Source: JBEISR01 sp044371425 (GTDB lineage Bacteria > Planctomycetota > Planctomycetia > Pirellulales > Pirellulaceae). From it: DNA of 64,000 nt. This document shows positions 8,076-16,848 of this stretch, piece after piece. The stretch covers positions 310,001 to 374,000 of the forward strand of contig JBILTR010000001.1 in NCBI GenBank assembly GCA_044371425.1. The letters are read 5' to 3'. How positions within the stretch are numbered: the stretch's first letter is position 1; each line of letters begins with the position of its first letter. The notes beneath the pieces were generated by a model. The model worked only from the letters and a program-made list of their open reading frames with translations. It did not search any database and had not been told where the DNA came from. A program made the translations under genes and the position numbers.

Positions 8076-9470
8076 TCACTTGGGAGGGAATACCTCTACC
8101 GGTTGGCCTGGCTGAACCGCATTGGCTCGCGTCAGCACCACCGTTTCGCTGCCGTCCAGCCCCGATCGGATTTCGACGGCATCGGCAACCTTCAGTCCAA
8201 GTTCGAGCTCCCGGAGTTGGGTCTGTCCGTCCACTACGACATAACAGCGACTATGACCTTCGCTTTTGATGATTGCGGAAGTCGGAAGCGTGAAGACATC
8301 CGGCCGCTCTTCCAGAAGGATTTTCACGGTTACGAAAAACCCAGGGATCAATTTCTGATCCTTTTGGTCCAGTTCGATTTCGGCGGTCAATGTGCGGCTG
8401 TCGCTGGAAAGCTGGCGGTTGGTTCTTGTGATTCGCGCTTCGATCGTCGCTTCGGGGCTGGATCGGAGGAAAAGGGTCGCCGGATCTCCCCGGCGAGGAG
8501 CTTCGGTTTCCGCATCCACCCACGCCGCTTCTTGTTCGGGAACCTCGACACGGACTCGAACCTTTTGATCGTTTGCGATGGTCAGCAAAGGGATCGATCC
8601 GACACCTGCAGGCTCGACAAAATGCCCCACATCGACGGCGCGGCTTGTGACATGGCCGTCCATGGGGCTGGTCACCAGGGTGTAGTCGAGCATGGTCTGG
8701 GCATACTGGAGGTCTGCCAGAAGCACACTGCGTGTCGCTTTGGCTTTCTCGACCTCCGCTTCGGCAGTTTTCACCAACGCTTCCGCTTCCGCTTTCTTCG
8801 CCTTGGCCAATTCGATGGTAGCCCTTGCTTCCTTTCTGGAGGCTTGAGCGGCGATCGACTGGTTGGCCGATTCCTCAGCGATTTTCGAAGTGACCGCGCC
8901 TTTTCCGGCTAGCTGGCCGATACGCTGCGCCTCGGAGCTCGAACGATCGGAATCCGCCTGGGCCCCTTCCAGGTTCGCTTCTGCCTGAAGAATCATTGCG
9001 TCTGCCGAACGGACGGAAGCCAGAGCTGCAATGACGGCCGACTGGGTCTGTTGGATTTCGGCGTCGGACTGTAACAGCAGTTGCTGCTTCTGCTGGAGTT
9101 GATCTTGATACTCGGGGGCTCGGATTCGCAGGATGGTCTGCCCCTTGGCGACCGCATCCCCCAGGTCCACCTCTACCGCTTCCACATAGCCCGACACTTT
9201 CGACTGAATCGGCGCAGACTCATAGGCCAAAACTCTTCCAGGAAGCTCCGTGACCCATCGCAAGGTCTGACGAAGGGGTGGTCCAGCCGTGACCCGTTCC
9301 ATCCGCTTGGGGCTCGCATCCGATAGCGAGGTGGATGGAGACGCCATGTCTTTACTGGGTGTGCAGCCGGCGACGGCCAGGAGAACAACCAGCCAGCTGG
9401 ACGAAGGGGCCTGATCGGCACGCGGACAACGCGCAGCTGGGATTGAGAAGAATGAAGATTTAGTTGGCAA
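8076..9470 (-). CDS. RND efflux periplasmic adaptor (HlyD/MFP family) lipoprotein
   Basis: This is the membrane-fusion protein that links an RND pump to an outer-membrane channel. An N-terminal hydrophobic stretch ends in a lipobox (LAVAGC). It is followed by a beta-barrel and lipoyl half (SKVSGYVEAVEVDLGDAVAKGQ), a long Ala/Glu/Lys-rich coiled-coil hairpin, the second lipoyl half (SPMDGHVTSRAVDVGHFV) and the C-terminal barrel region. Two starts are possible: an ATG at 9524 (482 residues, overlapping the pump gene by 65 bases) or a TTG at 9470 (464 residues, 11-base overlap). The shorter start places the lipobox at a normal distance and is given here. It overlaps the end of the RND pump gene, so the two are translationally linked. 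Substrate unknown. Confidence 0.85.
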   Translation of the reverse strand: MPTKSSFFSIPAARCPRADQAPSSSWLVVLLAVAGCTPSKDMASPSTSLSDASPKRMERVTAGPPLRQTLRWVTELPGRVLAYESAPIQSKVSGYVEAVEVDLGDAVAKGQTILRIRAPEYQDQLQQKQQLLLQSDAEIQQTQSAVIAALASVRSADAMILQAEANLEGAQADSDRSSSEAQRIGQLAGKGAVTSKIAEESANQSIAAQASRKEARATIELAKAKKAEAEALVKTAEAEVEKAKATRSVLLADLQYAQTMLDYTLVTSPMDGHVTSRAVDVGHFVEPAGVGSIPLLTIANDQKVRVRVEVPEQEAAWVDAETEAPRRGDPATLFLRSSPEATIEARITRTNRQLSSDSRTLTAEIELDQKDQKLIPGFFVTVKILLEERPDVFTLPTSAIIKSEGHSRCYVVVDGQTQLRELELGLKVADAVEIRSGLDGSETVVLTRANAVQPGQPVEVFPPK

Positions 9471-12400
9471 AATATCGGCTCTCCGGATCTTCGGGGTCCA
9501 GCGAAGCGGACTTGCGGTGGGCATTTTTCATCAAGAGAACAAAAGCCAACGGAAGGATGAATAGCGTAGCAGCAAGCGAAGCGATCAGGCCACCTACGAC
9601 GGCGCGCCCCAGCGGCGCATTCTGCTGACCCGCCTCGCCGTATGCGAGGGCCATGGGCAGAATCCCCGCGACCATCGCCAGGCTGGTCATCAGGATCGCT
9701 CTCAGGCGACTGCCCCCGCCACCAATAGCCGCCAGAACGGAATCCCCCGTCGCCCTGCGCTGCTGCTCGGAAAAAGAAACCAACAAGATGGCGTTCGCCA
9801 TGGAGACTCCCACCGCCATGATGGCTCCGATGAACGACTGGATATTGAGTGTCGTTTGCGTGTAGTGCAGCATCAGAATGATTCCAGTAACCACAGCGGG
9901 GATCGCCGTCATCGCGACGATTGCCAGCCGCAAGGATTGGTAGTTGGCGGTGAGCAGCAGAAGGACGGTACCCATCGCTAGCGCCAAACCGATTGCAAGT
10001 CCGGACTCCATGGTTTCCAAGGTTGGGATTTGTCCGCGCAGTTCCACCACACTTCCCGCAGGGGGTGGGCCGGCACTTGTGATCGAGGTCCGAACTTGCT
10101 TGGCAACCTCGCCCAGATCGGTTCCGAAGGAGTTGGCGGTGATGGACACCTGCCGCTTCATGTTGTAGCGATCGAATTGACCAGGCATCGTCCCCTTTTC
10201 CATGGTCGTCACGTCGCGCACCAGGACATTTCCCTCTTCCGTCGACCGTAGGGGAACCTGCCCCAGTTGCTCCAGGGAATCCAGTGGTTTGATATCGTAG
10301 GGGCTGCGTACCACGCCGCGCGGTATTTCCACCTGGACTTGGTAGGCGATGCCACTCTTGGGATCGGCCCAATAGTTGGGGACAACAAAGCGACTGGAGG
10401 AGGTGGCAGGCACCAGGGCACGAGACACATCGATCGGCATGAGTCCCGCCAAACCAGCCTTCTCGCGGTCGACCTCAACCTGGACCGTCGGATAATTCAT
10501 CGACTGCCCGAACTGGATATCGCGAAGCGAGGGGATTTGCGACAGACGTTGACGTAGCGTTTCCGCAAACTCCCGATTCTTGGCGAAGTCGGTTCCACTG
10601 ACCGCCACTTCGATCGGGGTAGCAGACCCGAAACTCATCACCTCATTGACGATATCCGACGGTTCAAAGGAGAACCTCACATCGGGCATTTCCGTGGCAA
10701 GTCGCTTTCGGAGTCGTTCTTTAATGACTTCATCCGGAAGGTCCAGTCCCTGCTTCAAATCGATATAGAGGATGGTCTCCTCAGGGCCTCGCGACCACTG
10801 ATAGACCGCATTGACCGGAAAGTTGGAATGGATCATGCCAACATAACCGAGCGAAACGGCGATGTTTTCCGATCCCAACTCGTTGGCGACGGCTGCCAAT
10901 GCCTCTTTGGCGAGCGCCTCTGTTTTCGCGATGTGCGTCCCATCCTTAGCCCGCATCCGCAACCGAAACTGACCGGCGTCCACGACCGGAAAAATGTCGC
11001 GACCCAGGTGCGGTGCATGCCATAGGGATAGCCCGATGCAAGAGCCAAGGTAAATAGGAATCAGAAGCCAGCGAAGCGGAATCATCCAGCCAATCAGTCG
11101 CTCATACACACCGCGCAGGCGATCCATCCATTGGGCTCGGTGCTTCGGATGGGGATCGTATTTCAAGAACCAGACCGCTAACACAGGAACTAGCGTGCTG
11201 GACAGGAAGTAGGATGCGATCATCGCAAAACCAACGGCCAGCGACAGGGGAACAAACAGCCCACGTGCGGCGCCCTGCATGAAGAAGGAAGACACAAAGA
11301 CAGCCAAAATGCAAAGCATGGCAAGCAAGCGGGGGATGGCCGTCTCCATGGAACCATCTCGTACAGCCTGCGCTATCGGCTTGCCATTCCGGAGCTGGGA
11401 GTGAATGTTTTCGATCGATACGATCGCTTCATCGACCAAAATTCCAATGGCGAGAGCTAGCCCACCCAAGGTCATCAGGTTGATCGTCTGCCCAGTCAAC
11501 CACAGTGCCAGGATCGCTGCGAATAAGGCGAGAGGAATATTCAAGAGGACGATCAGCGAGCTGCGCCAGTCGCGGAGGAATATCAAAATCATCAGTCCTA
11601 CCAGAATAGCTCCCAAAGCCCCCTCATGCAGTACGCCCCGAACTGCTTGAGTGACATAGCTGGACTGGTCCAACTCGAACCTTACGTCGATTCCCTCTCC
11701 TTCCGCCCCCAAGGCTTCCTTCATCTTGGGCAGCGCGCTTTTGATCTCATGAATCACACTCAACGTTGACGCTTCGGCCCGCTTGGTCGCCAGGATGTAA
11801 ACGGCCCTGCGTCCATCGACCAGAGCGTAGCCGGCCGGCGCATCGGATGAATCCTGGATGGTCCCCAGATCCCGCAGGAATACAGGATTCGACCCGGTGC
11901 GAATCGGGATCGATCCAAGCTGCTGCGGATCCTTGACGACTGTGTTCACTGGGACAATAGGATAGCTGTCACCGATTGGGATATTTCCGGAGGGGCTTAG
12001 CGTATTGCCCTTGGTGAGCGCCACAATCACTTCGTCTGGAGACATCCGGTGGGACTGTAGTTTCGCCGGGTCGACACTGATCACGATCGACCTGGCGCTT
12101 CCTCCAAAAGGTGGCGGTGCCGAAACACCTGGAAGGCTGGAAAACATCGGTCGCACGCGAAAGAGTGCTAGATCCTGAATCTCCGCAATGCTGCGCGTGT
12201 CGCTAGAAAGCACCAGGTAACCGACTGGGACCGATCCGGTATCAAAACGCATCACGAAAGGGGAGACCGTTCCCGGCGGCATGAAGGCTTGGGATCGATT
12301 GACGTAATTGATCGTCTCCGCCATGGCCTGGGCCATGTTGGTATCTGGATGAAAGAAGAGTTTCATGAGAGCCGTCCCCTGCACATTGCGGGATTCAACG

Positions 12401-12687
12401 TGATGAATCCCGCTGATGTAGAGGAAATGGTACTCGTAGTAGTTCGTCAGATATCCCTCCATCTGCGCCGGATCCATGCCGCCATACGGCTGGCAAACAT
12501 AGATCACCGGCAGATTCAACTTGGGAAAGATATCGACTTCCATCCCCCGGGGTAGGCCAGAAGGATAAGGCCAGCGGAGTTGCTGGAAGACAGCGGGCCC
12601 AACCGCCAGAAAACAGCCCAGCACCAGACTCAGGACCAGGACCATCACCGTTGCGGGGCGGCGCATCGCTGACAGGACAAGCTGCAT
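9460..12687 (-). CDS. RND-type efflux pump, AcrB/CusA superfamily
   Basis: This is an inner-membrane proton-driven efflux transporter. It has about 1,075 residues from the ATG at 12687 (MQLVLSAMRRP). The frame is open 30 codons further upstream, but the first membrane helix fits the 12687 start. There is a first transmembrane helix, a large periplasmic porter loop, a central membrane bundle with the conserved stretch LALAIGILVDEAIVSIENI (TM4 proton relay region), a second periplasmic loop, and a C-terminal bundle (IGAIMAVGVSMANAILLVSF), giving the usual two-repeat, 12-helix layout. The first loop is divergent from AcrB; segments such as LFFHPDTNMAQAMAE recall CusA-like or HAE pumps. The adaptor follows with an overlap, and a TolC-like gene lies divergently upstream, together making a tripartite system. 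Substrate unknown. Confidence 0.9.
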   Translation of the reverse strand: MQLVLSAMRRPATVMVLVLSLVLGCFLAVGPAVFQQLRWPYPSGLPRGMEVDIFPKLNLPVIYVCQPYGGMDPAQMEGYLTNYYEYHFLYISGIHHVESRNVQGTALMKLFFHPDTNMAQAMAETINYVNRSQAFMPPGTVSPFVMRFDTGSVPVGYLVLSSDTRSIAEIQDLALFRVRPMFSSLPGVSAPPPFGGSARSIVISVDPAKLQSHRMSPDEVIVALTKGNTLSPSGNIPIGDSYPIVPVNTVVKDPQQLGSIPIRTGSNPVFLRDLGTIQDSSDAPAGYALVDGRRAVYILATKRAEASTLSVIHEIKSALPKMKEALGAEGEGIDVRFELDQSSYVTQAVRGVLHEGALGAILVGLMILIFLRDWRSSLIVLLNIPLALFAAILALWLTGQTINLMTLGGLALAIGILVDEAIVSIENIHSQLRNGKPIAQAVRDGSMETAIPRLLAMLCILAVFVSSFFMQGAARGLFVPLSLAVGFAMIASYFLSSTLVPVLAVWFLKYDPHPKHRAQWMDRLRGVYERLIGWMIPLRWLLIPIYLGSCIGLSLWHAPHLGRDIFPVVDAGQFRLRMRAKDGTHIAKTEALAKEALAAVANELGSENIAVSLGYVGMIHSNFPVNAVYQWSRGPEETILYIDLKQGLDLPDEVIKERLRKRLATEMPDVRFSFEPSDIVNEVMSFGSATPIEVAVSGTDFAKNREFAETLRQRLSQIPSLRDIQFGQSMNYPTVQVEVDREKAGLAGLMPIDVSRALVPATSSSRFVVPNYWADPKSGIAYQVQVEIPRGVVRSPYDIKPLDSLEQLGQVPLRSTEEGNVLVRDVTTMEKGTMPGQFDRYNMKRQVSITANSFGTDLGEVAKQVRTSITSAGPPPAGSVVELRGQIPTLETMESGLAIGLALAMGTVLLLLTANYQSLRLAIVAMTAIPAVVTGIILMLHYTQTTLNIQSFIGAIMAVGVSMANAILLVSFSEQQRRATGDSVLAAIGGGGSRLRAILMTSLAMVAGILPMALAYGEAGQQNAPLGRAVVGGLIASLAATLFILPLAFVLLMKNAHRKSASLDPEDPESRYFAN

Positions 12688-12962
12688 TCGTGTTGGTCCC
12701 GAAGTGAATGAATTCGGTTTCCGGCCAAGAGGGCGACTTCCTCGAGCGAAGATTCTCCAGGCGTTAAATCTTGCCACGTCTCCCCGTTTATCTTAGTCGG
12801 TCTAACCCGACCACTACAGGACAAAGCAGTCTCTTTGCGGGCCGCTCTTTCAATCTGCCCTATTGTCATTGCAATCGTTCGCCGAAGAAAAACCGGAAGA
12901 ACCGTTACAGTCGATCCCTCCGGATCCGTCTTCGCAAGGGTGCTGGTATTCTGAGTGCTTCG
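12688..12962. promoter_or_regulatory. Divergent promoter region of the RND pump and TolC-like gene
   Basis: These 275 bases separate the pump gene (minus) from the TolC-like gene (plus) and must carry both promoters. A short inverted repeat GTCGG-TCTAAC-CCGAC at 12796-12811 could be an operator. No regulator gene is adjacent, and I could not assign convincing -35/-10 pairs. Open frames run into the region from both genes but show no family similarity. Confidence 0.45.
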
Positions 12963-14705
12963 ATGATGAGACCTATCCATCTGGGACGGATGGCACTGCT
13001 CGCCAGCACGCTTCTGCTGGCCGGTTGCGCGATGTCCCAAAGAATGCAGTCTCCGGGACCGCCCCAGAGCAGTGCAGTGGTCTTCGCAGATCATGCCTCC
13101 CAAGATCCGTTGCCGGGTGGTACGCAAGGCCCTTCGACCGAAGGGTCCAAGGAAATGGCAGTGTCGGCCCTCCGGTCCGATAGCTCATCGACTGACGAAT
13201 CTCTGAGGACCGAAAAACTGCCTCACGAAGCAGTTGGGACCAGCCGGATCGATGGGAACGAAGGAGTGCCCCATTTAGCATTGGATGCAAACGGGCCTTC
13301 TTCGGTGCCAATCAATCTCCCCACTGCCCTTTCGATGATCGGCGGCCAACATCCGGTGGTCGGGTTCGCTCGCTGGCGTGTACAGGAGGCTTATGCGGAA
13401 TGGGACCGAGCCAAGGTGATGTGGCTTCCCAGTCTTCAGTCGGGGATGAACTACCGACGGCATGACGGAAACTACCAAGCGGTCGACGGCCAGATCGTCG
13501 ATGTCAACCTCAACTCTTTGAACTACGGCCTCGGGGTTGGGGCAATTGCCGCTGGGGGACAGACACAGCCTGGAATCATTGCCAGATTTTCCCTGGCGGA
13601 TGCACTTTTTGCCCCGGTCATTGCCCAGCGGACCGCCGGCGCCAAGTCCCACGCAGCCACTGCCATACTCAACCAACAGCTTTTGCAAGCAGCGATCGCC
13701 TACGTCAATCTGCTGGAAGCCTGCCAGGAAGTGTCGATTCTGGATTCTTCAAGGATGCGTACGGAAGCCCTGGTCAGGATCACCAATGACTATGCCCAGG
13801 CAGGGGAAGGCCTATTGTCCGATGCGGATCGTTCGGCAACCGAACTGGCGCTACTGCGTTCCCGACAACTGGTTGCGGAAGAGCGTCAGAAAGTGGCTTC
13901 GTCGCGACTGGCACGGGCTCTCAGTCTGCCGATGACCACCGACCTGATTCCTCAGGATCTGGCTCTGATTCCTCTGGAACTGGATTTGCAGGTGCTGGAT
14001 GAGTCGACACGGATCGCTACCGGTTTGGCGTCCCGACCCGAGCTCAAGGAGTCGCAGGAATTGGTTGCAGCTGCCTGTGAGGCACATCGACGTGAGAAGT
14101 ACGCTCCGTTTGTTCCCAGCGTGCTGCTGGGCTTGAGCACGGGTAGCTTTGGTGGCGGCCTGGGTAGCACTCCAGAAGACTTCGGTTCGCGCTATGACGG
14201 TGAGGCCATGATGATCTGGGAGGTGCGAAACATGGGGTTGGGGGAGCAGGCGGCCAAGCGAAGTCGGCACGCTCAGGTTCATCAGGCCACCCTGGCGAAA
14301 CTGCGAATCATGGACCAAGTCGCTCAGGAAGTTGCAGAAGCTCATGTGCGAACCATTTTCCGGCGCAAGCAGATCGAAGTCGCCAAGGAAGCAATCCTTC
14401 GGGCGCAGCAGTCCTATGAGCGAAACATGGAGCGCATTGGCGATGCGGAGGGCTTGCCGATCGAGGTGTTGCAATCGATCCAGGCACTGGAGCAGGCACA
14501 GCGTTGCTATCTGGATGCGGTTGGCAGCTACAATCGCGCCCAGTTGCAGTTGGCTTGGGCGACTGGATGGCCGATCGATGGAAGCACGACGTCGATTTCC
14601 GAAACCGCTAGTTCACCGGTTCCCGAAGAGACGATCCAAAAGGCACAACTGATGCACGATGGAATCGAGCATGTGGTGCCTGAATCGCAAGGTTCCGTCC
14701 GCTGA
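12963..14705 (+). CDS. TolC-like outer-membrane efflux lipoprotein
   Basis: This is the outer-membrane channel of a tripartite efflux system. From the ATG pair at 12963/12966 the protein (about 580 residues) has a lipoprotein signal ending LLLAGC. An acidic/Ser-rich linker of about 80 residues follows, then two related repeats of long helices typical of the OEP family: NLPTALSMIGGQHPVV begins repeat one, and TRIATGLASRPELKESQEL begins repeat two. A beta-barrel segment PFVPSVLLGLSTGSFGGGLG lies in the second repeat, and long helices such as KQIEVAKEAILRAQQSYERN follow. It diverges from the RND pump, from which it is separated by a 275-base promoter region. Lipid anchoring is known for OprM/NodT-type members. 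The long linker before the first helix is unusual. Confidence 0.83.
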   Translation: MMRPIHLGRMALLASTLLLAGCAMSQRMQSPGPPQSSAVVFADHASQDPLPGGTQGPSTEGSKEMAVSALRSDSSSTDESLRTEKLPHEAVGTSRIDGNEGVPHLALDANGPSSVPINLPTALSMIGGQHPVVGFARWRVQEAYAEWDRAKVMWLPSLQSGMNYRRHDGNYQAVDGQIVDVNLNSLNYGLGVGAIAAGGQTQPGIIARFSLADALFAPVIAQRTAGAKSHAATAILNQQLLQAAIAYVNLLEACQEVSILDSSRMRTEALVRITNDYAQAGEGLLSDADRSATELALLRSRQLVAEERQKVASSRLARALSLPMTTDLIPQDLALIPLELDLQVLDESTRIATGLASRPELKESQELVAAACEAHRREKYAPFVPSVLLGLSTGSFGGGLGSTPEDFGSRYDGEAMMIWEVRNMGLGEQAAKRSRHAQVHQATLAKLRIMDQVAQEVAEAHVRTIFRRKQIEVAKEAILRAQQSYERNMERIGDAEGLPIEVLQSIQALEQAQRCYLDAVGSYNRAQLQLAWATGWPIDGSTTSISETASSPVPEETIQKAQLMHDGIEHVVPESQGSVR

Positions 14706-14742
14706 TCAGCTTCTCAAAAGAGCGGGTGGCAATGCAGGTCGA

Positions 14743-15033
14743 TCAGCTCCAAAAAAAGCAACAGCCGACGATCGCCAGGGGGGACGCGAACGCTAAGGAC
14801 AAAATCCCGAGGGCCAGCAGACAGCCGCCCGGCCTCGGAAGTCCATTCCGTAGGACGCGACCTGCCGATGATTCATAGCCCACCTTCCGCTTCCATCGCC
14901 GCTTCGTATTGTCCCAAGCCCGAAGGGGTCTCATCAGCGAGGTGATTCCAAGTTCCTTCTTCAGCCGCTTTTTGGCCTTGGTGATCCCAAGGAGCGTCTT
15001 GAGCGATGGCTTGCGGTACCGAAACAGTTTCAC
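14743..15033 (-). CDS. Small basic protein with C-terminal membrane anchor, unknown function
   Basis: This is a 96-residue protein of unknown function. The N-terminal two thirds is strongly basic (for example KPSLKTLLGITKAKKRLKKE and WDNTKRRWKRKVGYES). A motif GLPRPGGCLL then leads into one hydrophobic C-terminal helix. The start is taken as GTG at 15033, preceded on the minus strand by GAAGGGA at ribosome-binding distance. The frame stays open much further upstream but there runs opposite the methyltransferase gene. From memory, similar Lys/Arg-rich proteins with a helical tail occur in planctomycetes; I could not check this. It converges with the TolC-like gene, the two stops being about 37 bases apart. 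Nucleic-acid or membrane-surface binding is only a guess. Confidence 0.55.
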   Translation of the reverse strand: MKLFRYRKPSLKTLLGITKAKKRLKKELGITSLMRPLRAWDNTKRRWKRKVGYESSAGRVLRNGLPRPGGCLLALGILSLAFASPLAIVGCCFFWS

Positions 15034-15232
15034 AACAGGTCCCTTCTCAAGAATGGCTGGATAGAATCCCAAGGCGTGAGCATTCCTGGTGACGCCTTCG
15101 GTGTTTTGTAGCGTAAGATCGAGGTCAGTCGACGACAAACTTTCGTGGACAAACTCCAAATCGATCCTTCCAAGTGGTACGCAGCCCTTTTCTGGCGCCA
15201 CAAGGATTAACACAAGAAGGAAAGGGGTATCG

Positions 15233-16006
15233 ATGGGTTCATGGAATCCCGAAGAGTATCTGAAATTCAAATTGGAGAGGACCAGGCCCGCAGAGGAACT
15301 GCTGAACCGAGTGCAATTAACTAAGGTCGGGCATGCGGTCGACCTGGGGTGTGGGCCAGGAAACAGCACCGAAATTCTCCGGCGCCGCTGGCCAAGGGCA
15401 AAGATTCTTGGCGTCGATCGATCGGAAGCGATGATCGCGAAGGCAAGGGATTCATTCCCCCGCGAGGCGTGGGTTGTTGCCGATCTTGCCGACTTTCAGC
15501 CTCCTTGGCTCTGCGATTTGGTCTTCGCCAACGCCGCCTTGCACTGGCTGAAGGACCACCACCTCCTGATTCCCTCGTGGATGCAGAAGATCCGGCCTGG
15601 AGGTGCACTGGCATTTCAGATTCCAAGCAGCGAAATCCCTCTGGTACGCAAGGCAATCGAGGCGGTGTCGCGGGATTCGCGATGGAGCGATCGGATGGAG
15701 GAGGCAAGGAGTGCCCTCACGCTTCACCCCGCGCCGGTCTACTACCAGCTATTGGACCCCCTTGCTTCGCAGTTGGATCTCTGGGAGACCCGCTATTACC
15801 ATTCCATGCCCAACCATCAGGCAATCCTCGACTGGATGGGCTCAACCGGATTGCGCCCCTATCTGGAAGCGTTGTCCGATTCGCGCGATCAGCAGCAATT
15901 TCTCGACGAGGTACTGAAACGGGTCCAGGCGGATTACCCAATCCAGCCTGACGGCACGGTTGTTTTTCCTTTCCAGCGTCTATTTGTTGTCGCTTACCGC
16001 TGTTAG
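15233..16006 (+). CDS. tam: Trans-aconitate 2-methyltransferase-like SAM methyltransferase
   Basis: This is a SAM-dependent methyltransferase closely resembling Tam, which esterifies trans-aconitate and related tricarboxylates. The 257 residues begin MGSWNPEEYLKFKLERTRPA, the hallmark N-terminus of the family. They continue with motif I AVDLGCGPGNSTEIL, the acidic end of strand 2 GVDRSEAMI, WVVADLADFQPP, and the post-IV block DLVFANAALHWLKDH, all at standard positions. The ATG at 15233 is chosen because the conserved N-terminus starts there; the frame is open 48 codons upstream without similarity. The gene stands alone between the small basic protein and the decayed interval that follows. Confidence 0.9.
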   Translation: MGSWNPEEYLKFKLERTRPAEELLNRVQLTKVGHAVDLGCGPGNSTEILRRRWPRAKILGVDRSEAMIAKARDSFPREAWVVADLADFQPPWLCDLVFANAALHWLKDHHLLIPSWMQKIRPGGALAFQIPSSEIPLVRKAIEAVSRDSRWSDRMEEARSALTLHPAPVYYQLLDPLASQLDLWETRYYHSMPNHQAILDWMGSTGLRPYLEALSDSRDQQQFLDEVLKRVQADYPIQPDGTVVFPFQRLFVVAYRC

Positions 16007-16848
16007 GAGAAAGTGGCGCCTCGGGAAAAGCCGCATGAAATCCGCCTGCTAGTTGCAGCGAAAGGCCATCGGTTAGAAGCAGGTATAAGAGCCCGGCCGA
16101 TTGCGAGGCTGGGCCAGCGAAGCCTGATTCGTTTTTTCTACATGATTGCCGCCTAAATACCCTCCAGATGGCCTAGCTTCCGTAGATAGAAAGCCGAAAC
16201 AGCCTCTCACTCCATCCATAGGGTCGATCGGCTCATGAGAGCCTGATATCCATTTGAAATTTGAAGCCAATCCTTGTGGGTGACGCCGACCTACCGCGGT
16301 CCATCGGCATTAGGCTGATCCGTATCGAAACGAGTTCGTCAGGAAGGTCGCACTCGTACTCAGTGAAGCGGTACTCGTACTCAAAGGGATCGTGACGGCA
16401 GACCCAACTTTCGAACATGAAGGGCGGAACGTCTATCGGCTCTCGATCGAGTAAGTCGCATTCTCGACCTTGACTGCTTATCGCAGTACCACGTCACCTT
16501 CGTTGGGTCGATGCCGTTGTTGTCGAGCCACTTCTTCACTTCGGCCGGTTGGCCGTCGTCGTTTTGGCGTTGTACGCCGCCACGGTCGTGGTCGTTTCCT
16601 CGATGTGCTTGACTTGTTCTTGCGACACGACCCCACCGTACCAATAGGATAGAGTCTGGAAGGCACGATGGTGGCGTCGAGAAGTGCCGGGAAAATGCGA
16701 GAGTCGGTGGCCGGTTTCGGCCTTGATCCTAATTGGCACGGCCCACGGAAGTCAGTACAATACGGGATGGTCTGGCAATCCCGTTGGTCTGGCGAGCCCG
16801 ATGCAAAGGGCGGTTGCGGTATACACAGGGAAAGGCGGGTTGCGGATC
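16007..16848. other. Intergenic interval with decayed coding traces
   Basis: No intact gene is visible in these roughly 840 bases between the methyltransferase and the hybrid kinase. The minus strand from about 16233 to 16660 carries protein-like segments in three different frames, listed separately as a possible pseudogene. The last 165 bases are an open upstream extension of the kinase frame that lacks similarity to a known domain. Confidence 0.5.
16233..16660 (-). pseudogene. Possible frameshifted remnant, family unknown
   Basis: Read on the minus strand, three segments look coding but fall in three frames. These are VSQEQVKHIEETTTTVAAYN (about 16569-16628), EVKKWLDNNGIDPTKVTWYC (about 16483-16542) and FESWVCRHDPFEYEYRFTEY (about 16356-16415). 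Each has a normal amino-acid mix and they follow one another in order, as expected for one or two genes broken by small insertions or deletions. None has a convincing start with a ribosome-binding site. I do not recognise the family. Chance open frames are the alternative explanation. Confidence 0.35.

Noticed and set aside
15034..15369. N-terminal extension of the small basic protein on the minus strand
   Set aside because: Much of it runs opposite the methyltransferase, and it lacks a start with a ribosome-binding site; the GTG at 15033 is better.
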